From NCBI RefSeq assembly GCF_900217235.1, contig NZ_LT907975.1, forward strand, positions 434,001 through 498,000: a stretch of DNA of 64,000 bases, read 5' to 3'. Below, one piece after another: positions 45,697 through 52,736 of the stretch. How positions within the stretch are numbered: position 1 is the stretch's first letter; each line of letters opens with the position of its first letter. The position numbers were made by a program, and so were the translations under genes. Under the pieces are notes generated by a model. That model worked only from the letters and a program-made list of their open reading frames with translations. It was not told the origin of the DNA and made no database searches. This DNA comes from Pseudodesulfovibrio profundus (GTDB lineage: Bacteria > Desulfobacterota > Desulfovibrionia > Desulfovibrionales > Desulfovibrionaceae).

Positions 45697-45971
45697 CAGC
45701 GACTCTTGCTCCGGTCGCGAAGCCGCTGGATGACATCACCGGCGGGCTGGACTTTGCCTTCCTCGATCTGACGCGAGCCTAGCGCCAGGATCTTCAGAAG
45801 GGCCATGGTCTCCTGGGTTTGCTCATAGCTTTCGATGTCCTGCATCACGACCTTGGCTTCGCCATTCTGAGTGATGACCAGGGGTTCACCTTGCCCTGAC
45901 ATGTTGCGCACGATTTCTGCGGCATGGGCTTTCAGGTAACTAATCGGTTTGATTTGGCTTGATAGCTTCAT
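45696..45971 (-). CDS. Phd/YefM-family antitoxin
   Basis: 91 residues from ATG 45971; a closer ATG (45977) sits only 2 bp behind GGAGG, so the second gives the normal spacing. Contains the Phd/YefM DNA-binding fold (KPISYLKAHAAEIVRNMSGQGEPLVITQNGEAKVVMQDIESYEQ) and a C-terminal toxin-binding tail. It neutralises the toxin encoded next and usually represses its own promoter. Confidence 0.9.
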   Translation of the reverse strand: MKLSSQIKPISYLKAHAAEIVRNMSGQGEPLVITQNGEAKVVMQDIESYEQTQETMALLKILALGSRQIEEGKVQPAGDVIQRLRDRSKSR

Positions 45972-46097
45972 ATCCATCCTCCTTTACATGACTAAATATA
46001 GTCCGAAAACGGGTCAACTGTCAATCTGAAACGCTCCGAGTCGCCACCGTGGTGGCTTGGAAAATCATCCAGGACGCTCTCGGGCGTCCTTTTCTTT

Positions 46098-46449
46098 TGC
46101 GGTGGTGCGGTGAACACCGCTGTCCTTTGCGGTGGATGACCACCGCACGCCAAAACATTGCCAGACAAGGCTTTCATGGCCTTTGCGGTGGTTGCGGTGG
46201 TAAATCCAGAGGTCTCACCCCCTATGGGCTGAAATATTTTTTTGATCCACCGATCCGGCATTCCTCGCCAGAGAAATTCCGGCCAAGCGTGAGAGACATT
46301 CCCCAAATACCACCGCAACCACCGCACTCTATCTTCTCTTTCTTCATAACTATCGATAAACAATAAATAAACAACGCACCACCCCCTGCGGTGGGACGAG
46401 AAAATCTTCCACCGCACGACCACCGCAGCCACCGCATATATCCACCGCA
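46098..46449. repeat. Cluster of TGCGGTGG / CCACCGCA repeats
   Basis: Plus-orientation copies at 46098, 46128, 46184, 46193 and 46387; minus-orientation copies at 46140, 46310, 46319, 46409, 46420, 46429 and 46442, plus a degenerate one at 46106. Two more minus copies fall inside the next gene near 46697. Confidence 0.85.
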
Positions 46450-46547
46450 GAACCTGCCGGTTTCTCGAAAAACGTTTAGAGACCTCAAAAAACAGTTACA
46501 AAACGGCCTCTCGCTCAAAAAACGATTACAAGCGAAGGCATCAGTCC

Positions 46548-46579
46548 GCCGTCATCTGGCTTTGGGCTCCGGTAAGTAA
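46548..46579 (+). promoter_or_regulatory. Phage motif copy b: (G)CCGTC-N14-TCCGGTAAGTAA
   Basis: Exact 12-base block; upstream block diverges (GCCGTC for TCCGAC) but in the right place. As promoter: CCGTCA-N18-TAAGTA, 41 bp before ATG 46620. Followed by an ACGGG/CCCGT hairpin. Confidence 0.7.
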
Positions 46580-46619
46580 CGGGAAAAGCAATTAACCCGT
46601 ATTTCTGGAGCGTGAAGCC

Positions 46620-47390
46620 ATGAGCCTTCTGAAAACCATGATCAAGCACACCGCCGGTGGGCAGGAAGCCTCGGCAGGATGTGAAACCCCATCATTACCA
46701 CCGCAACCACCGCAGCCCGCCATCTATGTCTCCACCGGGCTCGACATCCACGACATCGAGGACGCCCGCGATTGGCCTGAAGACAGGGAGATCGACGGCA
46801 CGCTGTGTCGCCGTCTGTCGCCTGAATACTTTGCCTGGCTACGTTCCCGCATGGTCACCGCCCAAGCCGCGCACAAGGCCGGAAAGCTCCCCGAGGATGC
46901 CTGGAATACGCTGCGGCAGCGATTCAACGCCCTGCAGGAGCTAGCCATCCGGGAGTTCGGCAAGGAACGCCTGCAGGAGGTCCTGCAGTCCTTTTCCTCA
47001 AAGAACTACCAGCCACCCGCGCTTCGTCCCGAGTCCCAGAAGAAACCCGTCGAAGTTCCCAGAAAGGACTGGATTTATCCCGGCAACCAAGCTTGGAAAT
47101 GTAAGCAGCCGGTGACTTCCCAGGCTGTCGCCAAGGTCGACGCCATCCGTGAGGAGGCCATGGCCAAGGGCTGGTCCGAGGCACGCCTCTATCAGAACCA
47201 GGGCCGGTTTCGGTTTCCCTGCGGCGAGGACTACGGCCTGGTCTGCTTCGTCGATGGCGATCAGGAGATTGGCGACGTCACCGAACGTTCTATCGAAATT
47301 ATCCACGGGCCGAAGTCCGGGCGTCCCAGCACGCTGCGGTTCTACAACCCGGACGTGCCGCAGCCGTGGATGAAGAAAGTGGAGGATTGA
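46620..47390 (+). CDS. Phage hypothetical protein, 256 residues
   Basis: ATG 46620 behind a GGAG site. The sequence has a low-complexity PPQPPQP stretch near the start, a central helical part (EYFAWLRSRMVTAQAAHKAGKLPEDAWNTLRQRF) and a C-terminal portion (FPCGEDYGLVCFVDGDQEIGDVTERSIEI). No known domain recognised. It heads a short unit behind motif copy b with the HTH gene 3 bp away. Confidence 0.72.
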   Translation: MSLLKTMIKHTAGGQEASAGCETPSLPPQPPQPAIYVSTGLDIHDIEDARDWPEDREIDGTLCRRLSPEYFAWLRSRMVTAQAAHKAGKLPEDAWNTLRQRFNALQELAIREFGKERLQEVLQSFSSKNYQPPALRPESQKKPVEVPRKDWIYPGNQAWKCKQPVTSQAVAKVDAIREEAMAKGWSEARLYQNQGRFRFPCGEDYGLVCFVDGDQEIGDVTERSIEIIHGPKSGRPSTLRFYNPDVPQPWMKKVED

Positions 47391-47393
47391 GCC

Positions 47394-47672
47394 GTGAAGA
47401 AAAAGAAAAGCTACGCCAACGCCAAGGATGTCCTGCCAGAGGAGCTCTTCGAGCAGATCCAGAAGCACTACACCGGGATTCTCTGGGTCCCGGCACCGAG
47501 CCGGTTTTACCAGGAGCGCCGCGATCTGGTGCTTGCCCTTCACCTGCAGGGGATCAGCAGCCAGGAGATCTCCAACCTCGCCGGAGTGACCACCCGCCGG
47601 GTCAATCAGATCATCGCCGCCGAACGAAAACAGGATCGGGACCGACAGTTGGCCGTCGCTTCCGGTAAGTAA
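47394..47672 (+). CDS. Small HTH protein
   Basis: 92 residues from GTG 47394. The second half is a helix-turn-helix like sigma region 4 or Mor-type activators (LVLALHLQGISSQEISNLAGVTTRRVNQIIAAERK). It may be a late-gene regulator. Its stop codon TAA is the last three bases of motif copy c, so gene and motif overlap. Confidence 0.75.
   Translation: MKKKKSYANAKDVLPEELFEQIQKHYTGILWVPAPSRFYQERRDLVLALHLQGISSQEISNLAGVTTRRVNQIIAAERKQDRDRQLAVASGK
47641..47672 (+). promoter_or_regulatory. Phage motif copy c: ACCGAC-N14-TCCGGTAAGTAA
   Basis: As promoter: CCGACA-N18-TAAGTA, 92 bp before the terminase-small-like gene. It overlaps the end of the HTH gene. A GGCGGGAG/CTCCCGCC hairpin follows. Confidence 0.75.
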
Positions 47673-47763
47673 CCCCTGAACCGGCGGGAGCGCGTTTGGA
47701 GGCTAAATCGGCCTCCCGCCCCGCATCCCGGCTTGGGAAAACAATATTCGGCAGGATTTCCAC

Positions 47764-48264
47764 GTGGCACTGAACAAACCGGACAAAGAGACGCTGGACC
47801 GCTGGCACCGCAACGAGGGCAAGACCGAACCGCCCCGGCGCGGGCCTGGTGCGCCCGAGGGCAACCAGAACCGGCTGCGTCACGGCATCTTTGCCGACCG
47901 CTGCCTGACACCGGAAGAGAAGGTCATGTTCGACGCGATCATCGACCGCCTCAATCAGGACTTCGAGTTCAACAAGTCCAGCGACTTCCTGCAGGTGGAG
48001 CTGGTGGGCGTCTACTCGGTGAAGCTGGTCCGCGCCCAGATCGAGGGGAACACCGACGCTGCCGAGAAGCTCGACCGGATGATCCGCTGCCACATGAAGG
48101 ATCTCAAGACCACCAAGATCGCCCGTGAGGGTGAGGAGCCGAAAGGTCCGCAGACCTCTCCGGCGGAATGGGCGGCGGCTCTGCTCGAGAAGGTGGCTGA
48201 GGCCGCCAACGCTCAGGGCGCGAAACCCTCCGGCCGCAAGAAACGCGGAAAGAATTGCGGATAA
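47764..48264 (+). CDS. Terminase small-subunit-like phage protein
   Basis: 166 residues from GTG 47764. The opening GRGPGAPEGNQNRLRHGIFA-like motif (GAP.GN.N...HG) is typical of phage terminase small subunits and related packaging proteins. A helical middle part (TPEEKVMFDAIIDRLNQDF) and a basic Lys/Arg-rich tail suited to DNA binding follow. The large subunit is 2.8 kb downstream, separated by an inserted recombinase operon on the other strand. Confidence 0.72.
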   Translation: MALNKPDKETLDRWHRNEGKTEPPRRGPGAPEGNQNRLRHGIFADRCLTPEEKVMFDAIIDRLNQDFEFNKSSDFLQVELVGVYSVKLVRAQIEGNTDAAEKLDRMIRCHMKDLKTTKIAREGEEPKGPQTSPAEWAAALLEKVAEAANAQGAKPSGRKKRGKNCG

Positions 48265-48864
48265 CACCATGGAGGGCTTTTCCGATGACCCCGACACACG
48301 GCGACTTGCAGCAGACGACTTCAGCAGGAATTGCGGATAAGACGTGTTCCTTGCACTTTCGGAATCGGCATTCTCCGGCGGCCGATCATCATTCCCACTC
48401 CTCGATTTCTTCCTGCAGCTCTCGATATCCGCTTGGCATGTGTGCGCATAAGCCGAGCCGCATAACCCAAGTAGATATTGGCATGTTCACGCCGGGGCTC
48501 TCTCACACAACCCAAGTAAATATGGGCATGTCGAGCCCCAGGCAGAACCGGCCAAGCCCCGCAAACAGCCATTCCTTCGGCAGCGGCCCTCGCATATGCC
48601 AAGCAGATATTGCCATGTGTGTTCCGCGCCCGGAGCGCACAAGCCAAGCAGTTATAGCCATGTGCGGCGGACAGACAGAGAAGGAGAAATTCCGGTCAAT
48701 CGATATTTCCCGCTCCGCCCGGGAGGAAGAGACCCTCCGTCATGATCATTCATCATCGGCGGATGTGTTCTTCTGCGGGCACTGTCATTCACTGTCTTCG
48801 ACACTGTCTCGGCCAACGAAAACAGGAGCAGCCGAGGCCGCCCCCATCGTCGGGTCCGGAAGGA
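48265..48864. other. 600-bp noncoding region with a 25-nt repeat array
   Basis: No credible gene on either strand. Four 25-nt repeats and degenerate relatives lie at 48421-48662 at spacings near 45 bp. The region lies between the terminase-small-like gene and the 3' end of the tyrosine recombinase gene. Confidence 0.65.
48461..48662. repeat. Array of 25-nt repeats, about 45-bp period
   Basis: Copies at 48461-48485, 48506-48530, 48593-48617 and 48638-48662, consensus CAYAASCCAAGYAGATATNGSCATG. The first two and last two are exactly 45 bp apart with 20-bp spacers. A degenerate copy lies near 48546 and a partial inverted one at 48421-48440. Confidence 0.85.
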
Positions 48865-49779
48865 TCAGAGGCGTTCGAGGGCTTCCTCGAGCTGACCGTC
48901 CACGAGGTGGGTATAGATCTGGGTGGTGGACACGTCGCGATGCCCCAAGGCCCGCTGCACCACGAGCAGGTCGTTGGTCGCGCCGTAGAGGTGGGTGGCG
49001 AAGGTGTGCCGCAGCCCGTGCGGCGTCAGGTCCTTTTCGATCCCGGCTTTCCGCAGCCAATGGGCGAGCCGGTTGGCAATCTGCCGCTGGCAGAGTCTGC
49101 CGTCCCGGTTCGACAGGAACAGGGCTTCCATTTCCGGGCGGCCATGTCGACGTCGCTCGGCCAGGTAACGGCGAAGCAATGTGCGGAGGTCGGTCTTGAT
49201 GAACTTGACCTGCGGCACATTCCCCTTGGCCCGCACCCGCAGATGCTTGGCGTCGAGGTCGATGTCATCCATGTCGAGCGCGGCCAGCTCACCAAGCCTG
49301 ATCCCGGTGCCCAGCAGCACCTCGATCATGGCGCGGTCGCGCAGCGCGGAGAAGTCGGGCCGTCCCTTGAGCTCCTTGAGCAGACGTTTCTTTTCGGCGG
49401 CAGTCAGGAAGACCGGCAGCTTTCTCGGCAGCCGATGCATGCGGATGGACCGGGCCGGATTGTCATCGACCACGCCCGCCTCGGCGGCCCAGGCGAAAAA
49501 GGCCCGCACCGCAGCCTTCATCCGATGGAGCGAAGCCGCCGAGCGTTGGCCTCGCTCACTCTCGATGACCGCCCCGGCGGAGAACACCTGGTCGAGGAGC
49601 CCGGCCGTAACCTCCCGGCAGACGATGCCCGGGGCCAGCTCCCCGGCCACGCGGGCCACCAGGGCGAGGTCCCGGCGGTATGCGGTTATGGTCGCAGGGG
49701 AGCGTCCTTCGGCCGACAGGCGGGCACAGAACGCCTCTGTCGCGGCCGTCAGGTCGAGGTCAGCCGTTCGGTTGCTCAT
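48865..49779 (-). CDS. Tyrosine recombinase (XerC/D-like)
   Basis: 304 residues. N-terminal core-binding domain (about 10-105) and catalytic domain with Arg in TGIRLGEL, HGLRHTFATHL (His-x-x-Arg), the later His in ALGHRDVSTTQIYTH and the Tyr nucleophile in that stretch. All catalytic residues are present. It overlaps the upstream 124-residue gene by 20 bp. It lies in the packaging region, opposite to the phage late genes, next to a repeat array, so it is not the main integrase; that role fits the serine recombinase. Confidence 0.92.
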   Translation of the reverse strand: MSNRTADLDLTAATEAFCARLSAEGRSPATITAYRRDLALVARVAGELAPGIVCREVTAGLLDQVFSAGAVIESERGQRSAASLHRMKAAVRAFFAWAAEAGVVDDNPARSIRMHRLPRKLPVFLTAAEKKRLLKELKGRPDFSALRDRAMIEVLLGTGIRLGELAALDMDDIDLDAKHLRVRAKGNVPQVKFIKTDLRTLLRRYLAERRRHGRPEMEALFLSNRDGRLCQRQIANRLAHWLRKAGIEKDLTPHGLRHTFATHLYGATNDLLVVQRALGHRDVSTTQIYTHLVDGQLEEALERL

Positions 49780-50134
49780 CGCTGGACTCCTTCACCCGGC
49801 TGTGGCCCATGGGTGTGCTCTTGGGCAGCGGCAGCTCCTCGATGCGCCCAGATTCCCTAGCCCAGACCATCATCATGCGGAACACACGGACGGTCTTGGT
49901 GACGGTGCGTTCAGCCCGCTCCTTGCCGTCGGGGAGTTTGAGCAGCAGGTCGGACTTGTAGAACTTGCCGACCTGGGGAAGCCGGATCTCGACGAGCTGG
50001 CGATCCGCGCCGAAGAAGGACTCAACCACGTCGAGGTCCTTCCGGTAGGTGTAGAGGGTCCGCTCTTTCTTTCCGGATTCCCGCAGGTGGCCGATGAAAG
50101 CCTCGGCGGCTTGATGCACGGTGCATTCGGTCAT
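49760..50134 (-). CDS. Stand-alone core-binding-domain protein of the tyrosine-recombinase type
   Basis: 124 residues. Resembles only the SAM-like N-terminal domain of tyrosine recombinases (VHQAAEAFIGHLRESGKKERTLYTYRKDLDVVESFFGAD ... RMMMVWARESGRIEELPLP); no catalytic domain follows. It ends inside the start of the full recombinase, so the pair is translationally coupled. It may assist or modulate site binding. No sign of a frameshift joining the two. Confidence 0.75.
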   Translation of the reverse strand: MTECTVHQAAEAFIGHLRESGKKERTLYTYRKDLDVVESFFGADRQLVEIRLPQVGKFYKSDLLLKLPDGKERAERTVTKTVRVFRMMMVWARESGRIEELPLPKSTPMGHSRVKESSDEQPNG

Positions 50135-50167
50135 GTCGATGTCTCCTTTGTCGGTGGCCCGGTGTGT

Positions 50168-50362
50168 TCAGGACAGGAACTCGTCCAGCTCCCGCAGCAG
50201 TTCTTCGACGTGGCCGAGGGAGCCGACGCTCGCCCAGGTGATGTCCGGCTGCTTCGCGTCCGCTTCGAGCTTGCCGCGAATGCCCTCGATCAGCCGGGCG
50301 ATGTTCTCCTGCTTTTCTCGGTACGCCTTGAGTGCCTGCTGGCGGTTTCTGTCGTAGGTCAT
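50168..50362 (-). CDS. Small helical protein of the recombinase operon
   Basis: 64 residues from ATG 50362, with GGAGG upstream; the longer open frame has no better site. Helical and charged (QQALKAYREKQENIARLIEGIRGKLEAD), ending VEELLRELDEFLS. First gene of the three-gene minus-strand operon. Family not recognised. Confidence 0.62.
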   Translation of the reverse strand: MTYDRNRQQALKAYREKQENIARLIEGIRGKLEADAKQPDITWASVGSLGHVEELLRELDEFLS

Positions 50363-50502
50363 GGCCTGCCTCCGGTTCCGGTTTTCGTGGATGCGGGACC
50401 ATCCCGCGTCACATCCAATGACGCTTCTATTTCGTTGGAAATCAAGTGTTTGCAGAGATCTTTCTGCATGTACCCCAAACCCATAACCCAAAGGAGATCA
50501 AC

Positions 50503-50775
50503 ATGTTGAAGAAGACCATCGAATGGACCATCCCGCTGGCCCTGGCCGGGATCATGACCGGCTGCGCCACCTACCGGCCTCCGGCCCAGATCCAGTCGGC
50601 GGTGGCCACCGTCAACCGCCACACGCCCGAGTACGTGACCGAGGCCAATAAGGCCCTGCGCGAGATCGGCCACCCGGACGCCGAGCGCCTGACCGGAGTC
50701 GGTCTGCGCCTGCAGACTGCCGTGGACGCCCTTGACCAGTGGGCCAATGGCTCGAACCAGGAGGCGGGCCAATGA
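50503..50775 (+). CDS. Phage small lipoprotein
   Basis: 90 residues, AAGGAG upstream of ATG 50503. A signal peptide with lipobox (LAGIMTGC, Cys near residue 21) makes it a probable lipoprotein, followed by a helical domain. Small lipoproteins in this position may serve in lysis (spanin-like) or surface exclusion; nothing distinguishes the two here. Its stop overlaps the next start. Confidence 0.75.
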   Translation: MLKKTIEWTIPLALAGIMTGCATYRPPAQIQSAVATVNRHTPEYVTEANKALREIGHPDAERLTGVGLRLQTAVDALDQWANGSNQEAGQ

Positions 50776-51050
50776 AAGAGATCCTTCAAGAAAACAGCGA
50801 TGCCGTCCGCCAGGCCGGTGAGGCCCTGGTTGAAATCGGCACCGAACTGGCGGCGGGACGGATCGAGAACGCTCTCGGCCGTTTGGAAGCGGCTCAGCAG
50901 CAGTACCGGGCCTGGGCGGAGTTGGACCAGGCCATCATCGACATTCAGGAGGCTGTCCACGACCGGAAGAACACCCTGGCCGTGCAGCAGATCCTGACGG
51001 AACTGGTGGGCACCATCCTCGGCAGCGCCTTGAGGACGGGAATGCACTGA
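50772..51050 (+). CDS. Phage hypothetical protein, 92 residues, helical
   Basis: ATG 50772 overlaps the lipoprotein stop (ATGA). Amphipathic helices throughout (AVRQAGEALVEIGTELAAGRIENALGRLEAAQQQYRAWAELDQAI), no motifs. Lies directly before the terminase large gene with a one-base overlap. Function unknown. Confidence 0.7.
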   Translation: MKEILQENSDAVRQAGEALVEIGTELAAGRIENALGRLEAAQQQYRAWAELDQAIIDIQEAVHDRKNTLAVQQILTELVGTILGSALRTGMH

Positions 51051-52573
51051 TGGCGGTAACCGACAAGGAGCGCAAACTTGCGGCGACCCTGAGCGATCCC
51101 GTGTTGTGGGGGCAAGCCTACCTCTACAACCGGGATGGCTCAGGCCGCGACTACTGGCCGCATCAGGTGGAGGACCTGCGCTGCCCGGCCAAGAACATCA
51201 TCCACCTCGACGGACGGGACGTGGGTAAGTCCATCGTGCTCTCGACCGACGCGCTCCATTACGCTTTCACCACCCGGGGCGGTCAGGGCCTCATCGCGGC
51301 TCCGCACCAGGGGCACCTCGACACCATCATCGAGGAGATCGAGTTCCAGCTCGACAGCAACCCGGATCTGATGAACAGCATCGCTCTGACCAAGTACGGC
51401 AAGCCAAAGATCCACCGCAAACCCTATTTCCGGCTGGAGTTCACCAACGGTTCGGTGCTCTATTTCCGCCCGGCCGGGGCCTATGGTGACGCCTTCCGGT
51501 CCCTGCATGTTGGTCGTATCTGGGTTGATGAAGGAGCCTGGCTGACCGAACGGGCCTGGAAGGCGCTGCGCCAGTGCCTCAAGGCCGGGGGGACGCTACG
51601 CATCTACTCAACGCCCAACGGCCTGCGCGACACCACCTATTACCGGCTCACCTCATCGGAGCAGTTCCATGTGTTCCGCTGGCCGTCCTGGCTCAACCCT
51701 TTGTGGACCGAGGATCGCGAGGCCGAACTGCTGGAGTTCTACGGCGGCCGCGACAGTTCCGGTTGGCAGCACGAGGTGGCCGGTGAACACGGCAAGCCCT
51801 CCTATGGGGCCTTCAATGTCGAGCAGTTCAACCTCTGTCGGCAGGAACTGCTGGAGTACCAGAAGATCGTCATCACCGATTCCGAAATGCGCGACTGCGA
51901 CACCGAGGAAGCGGCCCATGACCGTCTGGAGATGCTGCTCAACCTCACGCCCCGCAGCGGACAGTTCTGGGTTGGCGGCGACCTGGGCTACACCAACGAT
52001 CCCACCGAGATCGTCGTATTCCAGGAGATGGAGATCGGCGAGCGGACGCTGCTGAAGATGATCCTGCGTGTGCATCTCGAACACGTTTCCTATCCGCACA
52101 TCGCCCAGATCATCGCGCTGCTGGAGCGGTACTACACCCCGGCGGGCATCGGCGTGGACAACGGCGGCAACGGCCTATCGGTGGTCCAGGAGCTGCTCAC
52201 CCTGGACAAGTACAAGGGGCTTGAGTTGGAAGGCAGGCTCAAAGGATACGACTTCGGTGGTATGACCCGGCTGGCGGTGCGGGACGGTAAGGAAATCAAG
52301 AAGCGGACCAAGGAGCTGATGACCAGCCTCATCAACGGAGCCCTGCAGCGCAAGCAGGTCATTTTCCCCTCGGACGACCTGGAAGTGGAAGACCAGTTCA
52401 CCACCCACACCTACACCCTGCGGGACGGCAAGATCATCTATTCCAAGGGGAACGACCACATCATCGACGCGGTCCGCTGTGCCATGCTGATCCGGGAAGA
52501 AGGCAACCTCGACCCGGTCGGCGAAGAGGTGGTTTCGCTCAAGCCGGTCCTCACCAATCCGGTCTTCATCTGA
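51050..52573 (+). CDS. Phage terminase large subunit
   Basis: 507 residues. ATPase: Walker A-like LDGRDVGKSIVLS (about residues 55-67) and Walker B GRIWVDEGAWL (about 158-168). The nuclease half has GGDLGYTNDPTEIVVF (about 306-321), GVDNGGNG (about 366) and HIIDAVRCAM (about 470). It cuts the concatemer and powers DNA packaging into proheads with the portal. A hairpin follows its stop. Confidence 0.9.
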   Translation: MAVTDKERKLAATLSDPVLWGQAYLYNRDGSGRDYWPHQVEDLRCPAKNIIHLDGRDVGKSIVLSTDALHYAFTTRGGQGLIAAPHQGHLDTIIEEIEFQLDSNPDLMNSIALTKYGKPKIHRKPYFRLEFTNGSVLYFRPAGAYGDAFRSLHVGRIWVDEGAWLTERAWKALRQCLKAGGTLRIYSTPNGLRDTTYYRLTSSEQFHVFRWPSWLNPLWTEDREAELLEFYGGRDSSGWQHEVAGEHGKPSYGAFNVEQFNLCRQELLEYQKIVITDSEMRDCDTEEAAHDRLEMLLNLTPRSGQFWVGGDLGYTNDPTEIVVFQEMEIGERTLLKMILRVHLEHVSYPHIAQIIALLERYYTPAGIGVDNGGNGLSVVQELLTLDKYKGLELEGRLKGYDFGGMTRLAVRDGKEIKKRTKELMTSLINGALQRKQVIFPSDDLEVEDQFTTHTYTLRDGKIIYSKGNDHIIDAVRCAMLIREEGNLDPVGEEVVSLKPVLTNPVFI

Positions 52574-52575
52574 GC

Positions 52576-52623
52576 CAGACAAAACGTTACCAGTTTTTCG
52601 GAAGTGGCAACACTTTGTCTGGA
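52576..52623 (+). terminator. Hairpin after terminase large gene
   Basis: CCAGACAAA / TTTGTCTGG outer stem with an inner GTTACCA/TGGCAAC pairing (one mismatch). No clear T run, so it may slow or protect rather than terminate. Motif copy d follows. Confidence 0.55.
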
Positions 52624-52630
52624 GGCATCC

Positions 52631-52662
52631 TCCGACGCTTTCCACCCCGCTCCGGTAAGTAA
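52631..52662 (+). promoter_or_regulatory. Phage motif copy d: TCCGAC-N14-TCCGGTAAGTAA
   Basis: As promoter: CCGACG-N18-TAAGTA, 75 bp before the portal start. A CCGGC/GCCGG hairpin follows at once. Confidence 0.75.
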
Positions 52663-52736
52663 CCGGCATCGAGCCGGGTTCGGCCCACACGGGCCGGATG
52701 TGCGGCTGTCATGGCCGAAACTACCGAGAGGATCAC

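Larger units (their letters stand above)
45972..46619. other. 648-bp noncoding region with iteron-like repeats; candidate phage origin
   Basis: No credible gene. At least 13 copies of TGCGGTGG or its complement lie between 46098 and 46449 in both orientations, some as TGCGGTGG-t-TGCGGTGG pairs. The AT-rich stretch 46327-46380 sits among them. It is directly downstream of the primase-helicase and toxin-antitoxin genes. Motif copy b is at the right end. Confidence 0.6.

Noticed and set aside
45992-46518. Open frames of 98-146 residues in the repeat cluster
   Set aside because: They are made by the repeated TGCGGTGG units, are rich in Gly/Arg/Trp, overlap each other on both strands and lack ribosome binding sites.
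48461-48662. CRISPR array
   Set aside because: Repeats are only 25 nt, differ from each other at several places, number four, and there are no cas genes or leader. The 45-bp period and the recombinase next door fit other explanations better.
48255-49199. 314-residue plus-strand frame over the repeat array and recombinase 3' end
   Set aside because: Crosses noncoding repeats and runs antisense to a complete tyrosine recombinase; no coding features.
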